A stretch of DNA of 64,000 nt from Halomonas campaniensis (GCF_014193375.1 NZ_JACHZF010000010.1:95612-159611), one strand, 5' to 3'. Numbered from the stretch's first letter, positions 47,224 to 57,709 are shown. Translations and numbers: made by a program. Notes: generated by a model from the letters alone, not told the origin.

Positions 47224-50159
47224 CGGGGTGTCTCACCCTCCTGTGGGTTCAGCGGCAGCCAGAGGCTGATGCGGGTGCCGCGGGCCTGGCCGGGCGGCGG
47301 CGAGTCGATCTCGATCTGGCCGTGGTGCTCGGCCACGATGCTGTAGACCAGCGGCAGCCCCAGCCCTGTTCCCTCGCCGGGCGGCTTGGTGGTGGTGAAG
47401 GGCTCGAAGAGGTGGTCGCGCACCCGCGGGTCGATGCCGTGCCCCTCGTCGGTGACGGTGACCCGCAGCCCGCCGTCCCGGGGCTCGCCCGCGATCACCA
47501 CGCGCCCTCCCGGCTCGCTGGCGTCCCGGGCGTTGCCGAGCAGGTTGACCATCACCTGTAGCAGCCGCTGGGCGTCGCCCTCGACGCGGGGTTCGTCGGG
47601 ACAGCGGTTGAGGAAGGCCACATCCTCTCCCGAGCGGGCGAGGTGGATCAAGTGAAGGGCCTCGTCGGTCACGGCCGCCATGGAGACCGGGCCGAAGGCC
47701 TGGCCGGTGACGTGTCGTCCGCCGTGGGCGAAGCCGACCAGCGAGGCGACGATCCGCGAGACCCGGTCGGTCAGCTGCTGGATCTGCGCGGCGGTCTCCA
47801 GCACCTCGGGGTCCTCGGTGTCGTAGCGCAGGTTCTGGGCCAGCGAGGAGATGCCGGTGATGGGGTTGCCGATCTCGTGGGCCACCCCGGCGGCCAACTG
47901 GCCGATGGAGGCGAGCCGCGCGGCATGCACCAGCTCATCCTCCAGCCACTTCATCTCGCTGTGGTCCTCGATCAGGATCACCTTGCCGCCCAGCTCGTCG
48001 TCGCCTCCCTCCAGCTCGGCCTTGTGCAGGCTGAGGTAGCGCAGCCCCCCCTCCAGGGTCACCGGCTGCTTGTAGAGGTGGTCCCGGGGCTCGGCGAGGA
48101 TCTGGCCGAGCAGCTCCCCCCAGGGGGCCGGCAGGCTGTCGCGACGGGCGCCGATCACGCTCTCGCCGTCGATGCCGGTGAGCGCGGCCAGGGCGTCGTT
48201 CCACATCAGCAGCTCGCCATCGTCGCCGAAGGCGCACAGGCCCACCGGCAGGCGGGTCAGGGTGCGGCGGTGGTAGCGGCGCAGGCCGTCGAGCTCCCGG
48301 GCCAGGCCGGTGAGCCGCGAACGATAGGCCTCCAGGCGGCTCTCCACGAAGTGGATGTCCTCGGTGGCCTCGGGCCCGCCCTGGCGGTAGGGCAGGTAGC
48401 GGTCGACGATGTCCCGGGCCACCGAGGGCCCCATCAGGCCGGACAGGTTGGCCTGGAGCCGGTCGCGCAGCCGGCGCAGCGCATAGGGGCGGCCGTCCAG
48501 CGGCGAGAGCCCCAGGTCATCCAGGGCTCGGTCGACCTCGCGGATGGCGACCTCCTCGCCGAGCGCCCGCGCCAGGTGCCGCTTGAAGTCCTCGCCGGTG
48601 GCCGCCTCGAGGGGCAGGCGCTTGGGGCGGATCACCGCGTCCACCGAGCAGGCCTCGGCCGCGGCGCGCTCGCCCTCGGAGGTGCGGGTGGCCAGCGACA
48701 CCAGGATGAGGACCAGCACGTTGGCGGCCAGCGAGACCAGGGTCACCACGTACCAGTCGGGCTCGCCGGCGAGGCCCTCGAGCCCCGGCGGGATGATCAC
48801 CAGCGGAGGCAGCTCGGTGAGCAGCGGCCCCCACAGGCCCAGCAGCCAGACCAGCAGGCCCACGGCCAGCCCCGCGACCATGCCCTTGCGGTTGGCCCCC
48901 GGCCAGTAGAGCAGCGCCAGCAGCCCCGGCAGGCACTGGGACATGCCGACGAAGGCCGCCAGCCCCAGGGTGGTGAGGTCGTGGTGGACGCCGACGATGC
49001 GGTAGAAAAGCCAGCCGCCGAGGATCACCGCGGCGATCAGCATGCGCCGCAGCCACAGCAGCCAGCGGTAGAGGTCGGGCTGGGCCTCGGGCGGGTGGGC
49101 GACCAGCAGCACATGGTTGAGGATCATCCCCGACAGGGCCAGGGCGATCAGCACCATGGTGGCGCTGGCGGCGGCGAGGCCGGCGATGAAGGCCAGCGCC
49201 TGGACCCAGAGGGCGTCGGACAGGCCGTAGGCCAGGTAGGCCGTGCCCATCGCCTCCTGGGCGCCGAGGTGCTGGCCGGCCCACAGGATCAGCGGCACCG
49301 GGATCGCCATCAGCAGCAGGAACAGCGGCAGCGACCAGCTGGCCTGCAGCAGGGTGTGGCGGGAGAGGGTCTCGGCGAAGGTGATATGGAAGATGTGCGG
49401 CATCAGCAGGGCGGCGGCGAAGAACAGCAGCAGCAGGGTGCGCCAGTGGGCCGGGTCCGTCTGGATGACACTGGCCTGGTGGACCTGGCCGGGGCCGTCC
49501 AGCCAGGCCTGGAGGGCCATGGGGCCGTCGAAGATGCCGAATAGTGCGATGGCGCCCAGCCCCAGCATCGCCACCAGCTTGACCAGCGAGGAGAGGGCGA
49601 TCACCGCCAGCAGGCTGTCGTGGCGGTCGTTCCGCCGCCCCTGGCGGGCACCGAAGAGCATCGCGAACAGCGCGATCATGGCGCAGAAGGCCAGCGCCAG
49701 CAGCGCCGGGGAGGCGGCACCGGTCATCAGGAAGATGGCGTTGCCCAGGGTCTGCACCTGCAGGGCCAGCAGCGGCAGCACCGCCAGCAGGCTGATCAGG
49801 GTGATCAGGGTGCCGACCCAGCGCGAGCGGAAGCGGAAGGCGAACAGGTCGGAGAGCGAGGCCAGCTGGTAGGTGCGGGTCATGCGCTGGATGGGCACCA
49901 GCAGCACCGGGGCGAGCAGGAAGGCGCCGGCCACCCCCAGGTAGTAGGCCAGGTAGCCGTAGCCCGAGGTGGAGGCGAGCTCCAGGCTGCCGTAGATCGC
50001 CCAGGCGCTGGCGTAGACCCCCAGCGCCAGGGTGTAGACCAGCGGGTGGCGGGTGATGCGCGTGGGAATCCAGCCGCGCTCCACCGCCAGGGCGCAGAGG
50101 AAGAGCACCAGCAGGAAGCCGGTGCCCAGGGCGAACACGGCGGCCAGGCTAGCGTTCAT
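47220..50159 (-). CDS. cbrA: Sensor histidine kinase CbrA with sodium/solute symporter domain
   Basis: CbrA is an unusual sensor: the N-terminal half (about 1-500) is a sodium/solute symporter-like membrane domain with about 13 helices, followed by a linker, a PAS domain (around 625-740, with PVGLCAFGDDGELLMWND), a HisKA domain with the phospho-His near 758 in GVAHEIGNPITGI, and an ATPase domain with NLLGNARDAS and DEGHGIDP. Length 979 is typical. In Pseudomonas it responds to carbon and nitrogen supply, with histidine transport reported. It overlaps cbrB, and its start lies inside the small upstream gene. Confidence 0.94.
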
Positions 50160-50325
50160 CGAGCTTCCTCTTTTGCTCCAGCCACAGGGTCAGGGCGATC
50201 AGCACGCCCCACAGCACGAAGGGCCGGTACCAGGCCACGCCGGGGCTGGCCCAGCCGCTCATCATCAGCGGCGAGAGCAGGTAACCCCCGAGCACCAGGA
50301 AGAGCATGATGCGGTAGACGTACAT
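50149..50325 (-). CDS. Small membrane protein overlapping cbrA (cbrX-like)
   Basis: This 58-residue protein has two predicted membrane helices (about 4-22 and 34-50) and a basic, charged C-terminus EQKRKLDER. Its end overlaps the first 11 bases of cbrA, so cbrA translation is probably coupled to it. It starts 8 bases past the gluQ stop. In Pseudomonas putida a small open frame called cbrX stands in the same place; identity with it is inferred from position and size, not from a comparison. Confidence 0.75.
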   Translation of the reverse strand: MYVYRIMLFLVLGGYLLSPLMMSGWASPGVAWYRPFVLWGVLIALTLWLEQKRKLDER

Positions 50326-50333
50326 GGGGCCTC

Positions 50334-51236
50334 TCAGCGGGTCGGGAGGTCGTCCGGCTCGGCCGGACGGTGCGGATCGGGACGGATGCGCTCCGGGCGC
50401 CAGGCGGCGACGGCCCATGCCAGCTGCTCGGCCACCGGCGCCGTGGCCAGCTCCCGGGGCGGGGCCTGGTCGAGGGACGCCAGCGCCTGGTGGAGCAGCG
50501 GTCGCACCCGGGCATCCTCCAGCGGCAGCGGCGGGGCCAGGTTCTGCTTGGAGAGCTTCTGCCCGCCCTCGCCGATGATCAGCGGCAGGTGCAGGTAGCG
50601 CGGCGCCGGGAACCCCAGGGCGTGCTGCAGCTGCCGCTGCCAGGGGGTGTTGTCGAGCAGGTCGAAGCCGCGCACCACATCGGTGATGCCCTGGTCGGCG
50701 TCGTCCACCACCACGGCGAGCTGGTAGGCCCACAGGCCATCCTTGCGGCGGAGCACCACGTCACCGAGCTCGGCCGGGTCGAAGCGCTGCTCGCCGAACA
50801 GCCGATCCTGCCACACCACCGGGCGCAGGCCCAGGTCGCTGCGCAGCCGCCAGGCCACCGGCTTGCCGGGCTCGCGGACTCCGTCGCGGCACCAGCCGGG
50901 GTAGACGGCGTAGTCGCGCCACTGCCTGCGCGAGCAGCTGCAGGGGTAGGCCAGTCCCTGCTCGACCAGCCGCGCCAGGGCAGCCGCATAGGCGTCGTCG
51001 CGGTCGTGCTGCCAGAGCACCGGGCCGTCCCAGTGCAGGCCGAAGGCCTCGAGCTGGCGCTGGATCTCGTCGGCGGCCCCGGCCGGGCAGCGTGGCGGGT
51101 CGATGTCCTCGATGCGCAGCCGCCACTCGCCGCCCGCCTGGCGAGCGTCGAGGAAGCTGGCCAGCGCCGCCACCAGGGAGCCGACGTGCAGCGGGCCCGA
51201 GGGGGTGGGGGCGAAGCGGCCGCGGTAGCCACTCAT
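50334..51236 (-). CDS. gluQ: Glutamyl-Q tRNA(Asp) synthetase
   Basis: GluQ attaches glutamate to queuosine in the anticodon of tRNA-Asp. The 300-residue protein is the catalytic domain of a glutamyl-tRNA synthetase without the anticodon-binding part: RGRFAPTPSGPLHVGSLVAA with the HIGH-type motif HVGS, the Cys-rich zinc segment around YPCSCSRRQW and YPGWCRDG, and the KMSKS-type KLSKQN. It lies downstream of dksA, the usual pair in Gammaproteobacteria, and just upstream of the cbrXAB cluster. Confidence 0.95.
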   Translation of the reverse strand: MSGYRGRFAPTPSGPLHVGSLVAALASFLDARQAGGEWRLRIEDIDPPRCPAGAADEIQRQLEAFGLHWDGPVLWQHDRDDAYAAALARLVEQGLAYPCSCSRRQWRDYAVYPGWCRDGVREPGKPVAWRLRSDLGLRPVVWQDRLFGEQRFDPAELGDVVLRRKDGLWAYQLAVVVDDADQGITDVVRGFDLLDNTPWQRQLQHALGFPAPRYLHLPLIIGEGGQKLSKQNLAPPLPLEDARVRPLLHQALASLDQAPPRELATAPVAEQLAWAVAAWRPERIRPDPHRPAEPDDLPTR

Positions 51237-51269
51237 GGGCGACTCCTGTGCCGGGCGTCAGACACGCAA

Positions 51270-51291
51270 ACGGGCACCCAGGGGTGCCCGT
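51270..51291 (-). terminator. Terminator of dksA
   Basis: On the minus strand ACGGGCACCC and GGGTGCCCGT form a perfect stem, followed by TTTG. It lies between dksA and gluQ, so gluQ may be read through or have its own promoter. Confidence 0.75.
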
Positions 51292-51326
51292 CGCGGATGG
51301 CTGTCGGCCTCATCGGCATGGCCGAC

Positions 51327-51764
51327 TCAGCCGCCCAGCTGCTTTTCCTTGAGCTCGGCCAGCGTCTTGCAGTCGACGCACAGCGTGGCGGTGGGTCGCG
51401 CCTCCAGGCGGCGGATCCCGATCTCGACGCCGCAGGCCTCGCAGAAGCCGTAGTCATCCTCGTCGATCTTCTCGAGGGTCTCGTTGATCTTCTTGAGCAG
51501 CTTGCGCTCGCGATCACGGGTGCGCAGCTCCAGGCTGAAGCCCTCCTCCTGGGTGGCGCGGTCGGCCGGGTCGGCGTAGTTGTTCGCTTCCTCCTGCAGG
51601 TGACGAACGGTGCGGTCCACCTCCTCCATGAGCTCCTGCTTCCAGCCCAGCAGGATCTGTCGGAAGTGCTCCAGCTGCTGCTCGTTCATGTACTCTTCAC
51701 CCGCCGCCGGCTCGTAGGGGGTGAATTTCTTGGGCGCTTCCACTTTCTTGTCGGCTACTGGCAT
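51327..51764 (-). CDS. dksA: RNA polymerase-binding transcription factor DksA
   Basis: DksA binds the secondary channel of RNA polymerase and, with ppGpp, controls rRNA and amino acid promoters. The 145-residue protein has the coiled coil with tip Asp residues in NNYADPADRATQEEGFSLE, and the four-cysteine zinc finger CEACG...CVDCK. The N-terminal 30 residues vary. Divergent from an aminotransferase gene. The first codons follow AGGCAG. Confidence 0.96.
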   Translation of the reverse strand: MPVADKKVEAPKKFTPYEPAAGEEYMNEQQLEHFRQILLGWKQELMEEVDRTVRHLQEEANNYADPADRATQEEGFSLELRTRDRERKLLKKINETLEKIDEDDYGFCEACGVEIGIRRLEARPTATLCVDCKTLAELKEKQLGG

Positions 51765-51991
51765 GGGACTGCCTCGTTACTTTAGTGACTGCTGATCAAT
51801 ACCCGCCGCGGTGCAAGGTATCTCACGCCAAAGGGATGCTTGTTTAGCGGAAAAAGCCTCGCGTTGCAACTCTGCGTGCCCGACTCCCTGCGTCATCACC
51901 ACCAAAGTCGCTACAATGTCTCCCCCTATGACCGCGCGACGACGGAGAGTCTCCCGTCGCGTCAACCCTGATTGCCGACAGGAGCCCGTGC

Positions 51992-53152
51992 ATGCCGTGG
52001 AGTTCGCGCATCGATCGCATCGCCCCCTTCCGGGTGATGAGCCTGCTGGAAACCGCCCAGGCCCGCGAGGCGGCCGGCCATGACGTCATCCACCTGGAGG
52101 TTGGCGAGCCCGACTTCCCCACACCCGAGCCGGTGGTGGCCGCCGGCCGGGAGGCACTGGCCGCGGGCCACACCCGCTACACGCCGGCGGCGGGGCTGCC
52201 GGCCCTGCGCGAGGCGATCGCCGGCCACTACGCGACGCACTTCGGCGCCGCGGTCGACCCGCGGCGCATCCTGGTCACCCCCGGGGCCTCCGGCGCCCTG
52301 CTGCTGGCCAGCCAGCTGCTGGCCGGCCCCGGCGACCGGGTGCTGATGGCCGACCCCAACTACCCCTGCAATCGCCACTTCATGGCCCTGGCCGGCGCCG
52401 AGGTGGACGCCGTTCCCGTGGGGCCGGCGAGCGGCTGGCAGCTGGATGCCGCGCTGGTCGCGGCGAACTGGCAGGAGGCCACCCGCCTGGCCATGCTGGC
52501 CACCCCCTCGAACCCCACCGGCCATATGCTCGATGCGGGTCAGCTCGCGGCCGTGGCCGAGACGGTGAAGGCCAGGGGCGGCCACCTGCTGGTGGACGAG
52601 ATCTACCAGGGGCTCTGCTATGACCTCGCGCCGCTCTCGGTGGCGGCGATCACCCCGGACGCCTTCGTGGTCAACAGCTTCTCCAAGTACTTCGGCATGA
52701 CCGGCTGGCGCCTGGGCTGGCTGCTGGCGCCGGAGGCGGCGGTGGAGCCGCTGACCCGCCTGGCCCAGAACGTCTTCCTGGCCGCCTCCACCCCGGCCCA
52801 GCATGCGGCGCTGGCGGCCTTCACGCCCGAGTGTCGGGAGCTCCTGGAGGCCCGGCGCGTCGAGCTCGGCCGGCGCCGTGACGCCCTGCTGGCGGGACTG
52901 GCACGGCTGGGGCTGGCGCCCTCGCTGCCGCCCCAGGGCGCCTTCTACCTGTGGCTCGACATCTCTCGCTACAGCGACGACAGCCAGGCCTTCTGCCGGC
53001 GCCTGCTCGAGGAGGAGAACGTGGCGATCACCCCGGGGATCGACTTCGCCCTGCAGGGCGGCGAGCACCACGTGCGGATCGCCTTCACCACCGGCATCGC
53101 CCGGCTCGAGGAGGCGGTGAGCCGCCTCGAGCGCTTCCTGGCCCGGCAGTAG
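51992..53152 (+). CDS. Pyridoxal phosphate-dependent aminotransferase (class I/II)
   Basis: The 386-residue enzyme is of the aspartate aminotransferase fold. The PLP lysine is in VNSFSKYFGMTGWRLGW, the substrate-binding Asn in NPTG of ATPSNPTGHM, and the phosphate-binding Arg in HHVRIAFTT. The substrate is not known; such enzymes stand next to dksA in Pseudomonas too. ATG 51992 follows AGGAG. sfsA starts 8 bases past its stop, so the two form an operon. Confidence 0.9.
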   Translation: MPWSSRIDRIAPFRVMSLLETAQAREAAGHDVIHLEVGEPDFPTPEPVVAAGREALAAGHTRYTPAAGLPALREAIAGHYATHFGAAVDPRRILVTPGASGALLLASQLLAGPGDRVLMADPNYPCNRHFMALAGAEVDAVPVGPASGWQLDAALVAANWQEATRLAMLATPSNPTGHMLDAGQLAAVAETVKARGGHLLVDEIYQGLCYDLAPLSVAAITPDAFVVNSFSKYFGMTGWRLGWLLAPEAAVEPLTRLAQNVFLAASTPAQHAALAAFTPECRELLEARRVELGRRRDALLAGLARLGLAPSLPPQGAFYLWLDISRYSDDSQAFCRRLLEEENVAITPGIDFALQGGEHHVRIAFTTGIARLEEAVSRLERFLARQ

Positions 53153-53160
53153 GGGGCGGG

Positions 53161-53934
53161 ATGGACTACCCCGAACTGGTGCCGGGCACCCTGCTGCGGC
53201 GCTACAAGCGCTTCCTCGCCGACGTGCGGCTCGACGACGGCCGCGAGGTGGTCGCCCACTGCCCCAACACCGGCTCGATGCGGGCGGTGAACGTGCCCGG
53301 TTGCCGGGTATGGCTCGCGCCCGGCGACAACCCGGCGCGCAAGCTGGCCTGGACCTGGGAGCTGATCGAGCTGCCCCAGCCCGGCGGTGTCCTGGCGACC
53401 GCCTCGGTGCATACCGGGCGAGCCAATCGCATCGTCGAGGAGGCGCTGCGCGAGCAGCGGGTGGCGACCCTGGCCGGCTACGCGACCCTCAGGCGCGAGG
53501 CGAAGGTGACGTCGGGAACGGGAAAGGCGTCGCGGCTGGATTTCCGCCTCGAGGCGCCCGGGCGCGCCACGGCCTTCGTCGAGGTGAAGCAGGTCACGCT
53601 CAGGGAGGCCGACGGGCACGGCTACTTCCCCGATGCGGTGAGCGAGCGGGGCAGGAAGCACCTGGAGGCGCTGGCCGAGCTGGTGGCCAGCGGGCGGCGG
53701 GCGGTGCTGCTGTTCTGCGTGGCCCACGAGGGGATACCGGACGTGGCCCCGGCGGCCCACCTGGACCCGGCCTATGCGGCGACCCTGCGCGAGGCGGCCG
53801 CGGCGGGCGTGGAGCTGCTGGCGCACCGCTGCGAGATCGTGCGGCGCGCCGGCCGGCCGGTGGCGATCCGCCTGGGCAAGGCGCTGCCGGTGGCGCTCGA
53901 GGGGTGCCTCGGCGCGGGCGGCGTGTCGGCCTGA
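53161..53934 (+). CDS. sfsA: Sugar fermentation stimulation protein SfsA
   Basis: SfsA is a DNA-binding protein with a nuclease-like fold; in E. coli it raises maltose metabolism, but its role is poorly known. The 257-residue protein has the family segments RYKRFLADVRLDDG, CPNTGSMRAVNVPGC and FVEVKQVTLREADGHGYFPDAVSERG, the last of which contains the PD-(D/E)XK-like residues. The length is typical. Confidence 0.92.
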   Translation: MDYPELVPGTLLRRYKRFLADVRLDDGREVVAHCPNTGSMRAVNVPGCRVWLAPGDNPARKLAWTWELIELPQPGGVLATASVHTGRANRIVEEALREQRVATLAGYATLRREAKVTSGTGKASRLDFRLEAPGRATAFVEVKQVTLREADGHGYFPDAVSERGRKHLEALAELVASGRRAVLLFCVAHEGIPDVAPAAHLDPAYAATLREAAAAGVELLAHRCEIVRRAGRPVAIRLGKALPVALEGCLGAGGVSA

Positions 53935-53954
53935 GCGCCCCTGCCTTTCAGCTC

Positions 53955-54410
53955 CTATCTGTCGATGTAGAAGCGCTGGATGAAGCTGACCTGGGCCGGC
54001 GCCGCGTTGCGGTCGTGGCGCACCTCCAGGTCGAAGCGCATCGGCTCGTCCTCGTGGATGCGGAAGACCGCCACCTGGGAGGGGGTATCGCCGCTGCGCA
54101 GGGTACGGAAGCTGAGCGGCACGCTCTCGCTGGTGCTGGAAAGCCCACCGACGCTGCCGTTGACGGTGGCCGGCACCGCCCGGGTGGTGCCGTCCTCGAG
54201 TTCCTCGAGCACGCTGACGTTGAGCAGTGCCATCACCTGGCTGCGCTGGATGCCGTGCTCGCGGGCCACCGCCTCGGGAAGGAAGCTGGTGTTCACCGCG
54301 CTGTAGTGGATCTGGTAGCCGTCGTGGCGTTCGAACTGCTGGGCGGCCAGGGGGCCGGCCAGCAGCGCCAGCCCGCCCAGGAACAGGCCGTACAGGAGTC
54401 GTCGAGTCAT
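53955..54410 (-). CDS. DUF4426 domain-containing exported protein
   Basis: The 151-residue protein has a signal peptide (about 1-24, ending LLAGPLAAQ), so it goes to the periplasm. The rest fits the DUF4426 family, with YQIHYSAVNTSFLPEAVA and PAQVSFIQRFYIDR. The family has no known function; members lie next to metW in Pseudomonas and relatives. It is 29 bases downstream of metW. The start at 54410 is fixed by the signal peptide. Confidence 0.85.
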   Translation of the reverse strand: MTRRLLYGLFLGGLALLAGPLAAQQFERHDGYQIHYSAVNTSFLPEAVAREHGIQRSQVMALLNVSVLEELEDGTTRAVPATVNGSVGGLSSTSESVPLSFRTLRSGDTPSQVAVFRIHEDEPMRFDLEVRHDRNAAPAQVSFIQRFYIDR

Positions 54411-54439
54411 CGTGAACCCTCTCGCTGCGGGATGCCGGG

Positions 54440-55036
54440 TCAGCCGCGGCTGACCCGGAAGATGGCGATCTCGCCGAACAGGTTGGGCCACAGCCGCGAG
54501 GTCCAGTGTCCCTCGTGGTCGCCGATGCCCACCTCCCGGTCGACGATGATCAGACCCTTGTCGCGGCAGAGTTGTTCAAAGTCGTTGAAGGTCGACAGGT
54601 GGATGTTGGGGGTGTCGTACCAGGCGTGGGGCAGCGACTTGGAGACCGGCATGTAGCCGCGGATGCCCAGGTGGACCCGGTGGCGCCAGTAGGCGAAGTT
54701 GGGGAAGGTGATGATCGCCTCGCCGGCGACACGCAGCATCTCGTCGAGCATGCGGTCGGGGCGGCGCAGCGCCTGCAGGGCCTGGGTCATCACCACCAGG
54801 TCGCAGGCATCGTCGTCGAAGTTGGCCAGCCCCTCGTCGAGGTTCTGCTCGATAACGTTGACGCCGCGGGCGATGCAGGCGGTGATGCCGTCCGGGTCGA
54901 TCTCCAGGCCGTAGCCGCTGACGTTCTTGTCCCGGGCCAGGGCGGCCAGCAGGGTGCCGTCGCCGCAGGCCAGGTCGAGGATATGGGCCCCCTCGGGAAT
55001 CCAGTCGTGGATCAGCGTGAGGTCGGCGCGCTTCAT
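54440..55036 (-). CDS. metW: Methionine biosynthesis protein MetW
   Basis: MetW is a SAM-dependent methyltransferase-fold protein needed with MetX for homoserine acylation in Pseudomonas and others. The 198-residue protein has the SAM motif [13 protein letters not shown] (about 21-33), [13 protein letters not shown], and the MetW-typical [18 protein letters not shown] and [13 protein letters not shown]. The ATG overlaps the metX stop by four bases. The pair is coupled, which fits a MetX-MetW complex. Confidence 0.95.
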   Translation of the reverse strand: MKRADLTLIHDWIPEGAHILDLACGDGTLLAALARDKNVSGYGLEIDPDGITACIARGVNVIEQNLDEGLANFDDDACDLVVMTQALQALRRPDRMLDEMLRVAGEAIITFPNFAYWRHRVHLGIRGYMPVSKSLPHAWYDTPNIHLSTFNDFEQLCRDKGLIIVDREVGIGDHEGHWTSRLWPNLFGEIAIFRVSRG

Positions 55037-56190
55037 GGGCGGTCCTCCAGGCCGAGGTCCCGGGCGATGCGGGACATGAAGGCGGCGAACACCGCCTGGT
55101 AGCGGGGCTCGGGCATCAGGAAGGCGTCGTGGCCGTGGGTCGAGTCGATGTTGGCGTAGCTGACCGCCTTGCCGGCCCGCATCAGGGCATCCACCAGCTC
55201 CCGGGAGCGCGACGGCGGGAAGCGCCAGTCGGTGGTGAAGCTGACCACCAGGAAGGGGCACTCGGCCGGGGCCAGGGCGCGGGCCAGGTCGCCGCCGTGG
55301 ACCGCGGCGGGGTCGAAGTAGTCCAGCGCCTTGGTCATCAGCAGGTAGGTGTTGGCATCGAAGGAGTTGGAGAAGGTGTCGCCCTGGTAGCGCAGGTAGG
55401 ACTCCACCTGGAACTCCACGTCGTAGCCGAAGTTGAAGTCGTCGCTGCGCAGGTCGCGGCCGAACTTGTGGCCCATGGCGTCTTCGGAGAGGTAGGTGAT
55501 GTGCCCCACCATGCGCGCCAGCTTGAGGCCGCGGCGCGGCACCTTGCCGTGCTCGGCGTACCAGCCGTCATGGAAGTCGGGGTCGGAGCGGATCGCCTGG
55601 CGCGCCACCTCGTTGAAGGCGATGTTCTGGGCCGACAGCTTGGGCGTGGCCGCGATCACTCCGGCGTTGGCGATGCGCTCGGGATAGGCCAGCGCCCACT
55701 GCAGCACCTGCATGCCCCCCAGGCTGCCGCCGATCACCGCGGCGAAGCGCTCGATCCCCAGCCGGTCGGCCAGGCGGGCCTGGCTGTGCACCCAGTCGCC
55801 CACCGTCATCATGGGGAAGTCCGGCCCCCACTGGCGGCCGCTCTCCGGGTTGCGGCTGATCGGCCCGGTGCTGCCGTGGCAACCGCCCAGGTTGTTCAGC
55901 GAGACCACGAAGAAGCGGTCGGTGTCGATGGACTTGCCGGGACCGATGTGGGCATCCCACCACCCCGGCTTGCGCTCGTCGGCATCGTGGTAGCCGGCGG
56001 CGTGGTGGTGCCCGGACAGGGCGTGACAGATCAGCACCGCGTTGGAGCGCTCGGCATTGAGCGTGCCGTAGGTCTCGTAGACGAGGTCGTAGGCCTGCAG
56101 CGTCCTGCCGCAGGCCAGGTCCAGGGGGTCGTCGAAGTGCGCCGTCTGGGGCGTCACCACGCCGACCGAGTCGCGCGGGAGCTCGGGCAT
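55033..56190 (-). CDS. metX: Homoserine O-acyltransferase MetX
   Basis: MetX starts methionine synthesis by acylating homoserine. The 385-residue alpha/beta hydrolase has the oxyanion segment [17 protein letters not shown], the nucleophile Ser in [12 protein letters not shown], and the catalytic His in STHGHDAFL. With MetW adjacent, the succinyl-CoA-using type (MetXS) known from Pseudomonas is more likely than the acetyl type, but sequence alone as read here does not decide. I chose ATG 56190. Confidence 0.94.
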   Translation of the reverse strand: MPELPRDSVGVVTPQTAHFDDPLDLACGRTLQAYDLVYETYGTLNAERSNAVLICHALSGHHHAAGYHDADERKPGWWDAHIGPGKSIDTDRFFVVSLNNLGGCHGSTGPISRNPESGRQWGPDFPMMTVGDWVHSQARLADRLGIERFAAVIGGSLGGMQVLQWALAYPERIANAGVIAATPKLSAQNIAFNEVARQAIRSDPDFHDGWYAEHGKVPRRGLKLARMVGHITYLSEDAMGHKFGRDLRSDDFNFGYDVEFQVESYLRYQGDTFSNSFDANTYLLMTKALDYFDPAAVHGGDLARALAPAECPFLVVSFTTDWRFPPSRSRELVDALMRAGKAVSYANIDSTHGHDAFLMPEPRYQAVFAAFMSRIARDLGLEDRP

Positions 56191-56233
56191 CGGTCGTTCC
56201 GTGTCCAGTCGTTGCGTGAGGATCGTGTTCGGG

Positions 56234-56827
56234 TCACAGGCCGACCAGGGCACCGGCGATGCCGGCGGCGCGAGTCAGCGAGCCCACCACGATACCATCG
56301 ATGAGGCTGATGGCGATGAACGCCACGATGGGCGACAGGTCGATCATGCCCAGCGGCGGGATCACCTTGCGCAGCGGCGCCATGATCGGCTCCACCAGCT
56401 GCATCACCAGCAGTGCGCCCGGATGGCTGGCGTTGGGGGCGACCCAGCTGAGGATGATCATCGCGATCAGGGCGAAGAAGTAGATCTTGAGGATGGCGTT
56501 GGCCAGTGCCGCCACCGCGCCGATGGCCACGCCGGCGATGGGGGCCATGCCGAAGCCGGCGATCTGCAGGATCACCACGATGCTGACCGCCTTGATCACG
56601 AAGCCGGCGGCCAGGGTGGCCAGGTCGAAGCGGCCCATCACCGGGCCCAGGAAGCCCTGGAAGGGGCGCACGACCGGCTGGGTGATCTTCACCACCGACT
56701 GGCTGATCGGGTTGTAGTAGTCCGCCCGGGATGCCTGCAGCAGGAAGCGCAGCATCAGCAGGAACAGGTAGATATTGATCAGGGTGTTGACCAGCAGCAG
56801 GCCGGCACTTCCCAGTTGGCTGCCCAT
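56234..56827 (-). CDS. YggT family membrane protein
   Basis: The 197-residue inner-membrane protein has four or more helices in two YggT repeats, each with a PxxRP-like motif: [19 protein letters not shown] and [18 protein letters not shown]. The family is tied to osmotic shock and, in plants, to cytochrome assembly; the role here is unknown. It lies between proC and metX, the same order as in Pseudomonas. Confidence 0.88.
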   Translation of the reverse strand: MGSQLGSAGLLLVNTLINIYLFLLMLRFLLQASRADYYNPISQSVVKITQPVVRPFQGFLGPVMGRFDLATLAAGFVIKAVSIVVILQIAGFGMAPIAGVAIGAVAALANAILKIYFFALIAMIILSWVAPNASHPGALLVMQLVEPIMAPLRKVIPPLGMIDLSPIVAFIAISLIDGIVVGSLTRAAGIAGALVGL

Positions 56828-56887
56828 AGGGCTCCTCCTCAGGGCTGGATAGAGAGAGTCTTCATGCCGCGTCCATCGGCGGTGCCA

Positions 56888-57709
56888 TCACTTGCCGAGC
56901 TCGTCGGCCATCTCGCGGGCACGGGCGGCGCAGGCGTCCATGGCCTCGGCCATGGTGCGACGCAGGCCCGCCTCCTCCAGATGCTCGATGGCCCGCTCGG
57001 TGGTACCGCCGGGCGACATCACGTTGCGCTTGAGCTCGGCGGGGGGCTTGTCGCTGGCCATGGCCATCTTGGCGGCCCCGAAGGCGGTCTGCATGGCCAG
57101 CCGGCGGGCGGTCTCGGCGGGCAGGCCCAGCTTCACGCCGGCCTCCTCCATGGCCTCGAACATCAGGAAGAAGTAGGCCGGGGCGCTGCCGGAGACCGCG
57201 GTCACCGCCTCCAGCAGGGCCTCGTCGTCGACCCATTCGACCAGGCCCACGGCCTCCATCAGCTCGGTGGCGAGCCGGCGCTGCTCGTCGCTGACCTGGG
57301 CATTGGCGAAGAGCCCGGAGGCGCCGGCGCCCACCAGCGAGGGGGTGTTGGGCATGCAGCGCACCACCGGCAGGTCGCCGCCCAGCCAGCGGGCCAGCGT
57401 CTCCGCCGGCAGGCCGGCGGCCACCGAGATGATCAGCGGCCGGCGTCGCTGGATCACGCTGGCCATCCCCTCGCACACCTCGCGCATCACCTGAGGCTTC
57501 ACCGCCAGTACCACCACATCGGCCTGACTGACCGCCGCGGCGTTGTCGGTGTTGGTGTGGATGCCATAGCGCTCGTGGATCGGCGCCAGGAAGGCGTCGC
57601 TGGGCGAGGTGGCGGTGATGGCGGAGGGAGAGAAGCCGTTGTCGATCATGCCCCCGATGATGGCGCCGGCCATGTTGCCCGCGCCGATGAAGGTGACTCT
57701 GGTGGCCAT
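56888..57709 (-). CDS. proC: Pyrroline-5-carboxylate reductase ProC
   Basis: ProC makes proline from pyrroline-5-carboxylate with NAD(P)H. The 273-residue protein has the nucleotide motif FIGAGNMAGAIIGG near residue 6, VVLAVKPQVM, RCMPNTPSLVG and the C-terminal AVSGSAPAYFFLMFEAMEEA and SPGGTTERAI. Proline is a compatible solute in halophiles, so the enzyme may matter for salt stress as well. It lies 62 bases after yggS. Confidence 0.96.
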   Translation of the reverse strand: MATRVTFIGAGNMAGAIIGGMIDNGFSPSAITATSPSDAFLAPIHERYGIHTNTDNAAAVSQADVVVLAVKPQVMREVCEGMASVIQRRRPLIISVAAGLPAETLARWLGGDLPVVRCMPNTPSLVGAGASGLFANAQVSDEQRRLATELMEAVGLVEWVDDEALLEAVTAVSGSAPAYFFLMFEAMEEAGVKLGLPAETARRLAMQTAFGAAKMAMASDKPPAELKRNVMSPGGTTERAIEHLEEAGLRRTMAEAMDACAARAREMADELGK

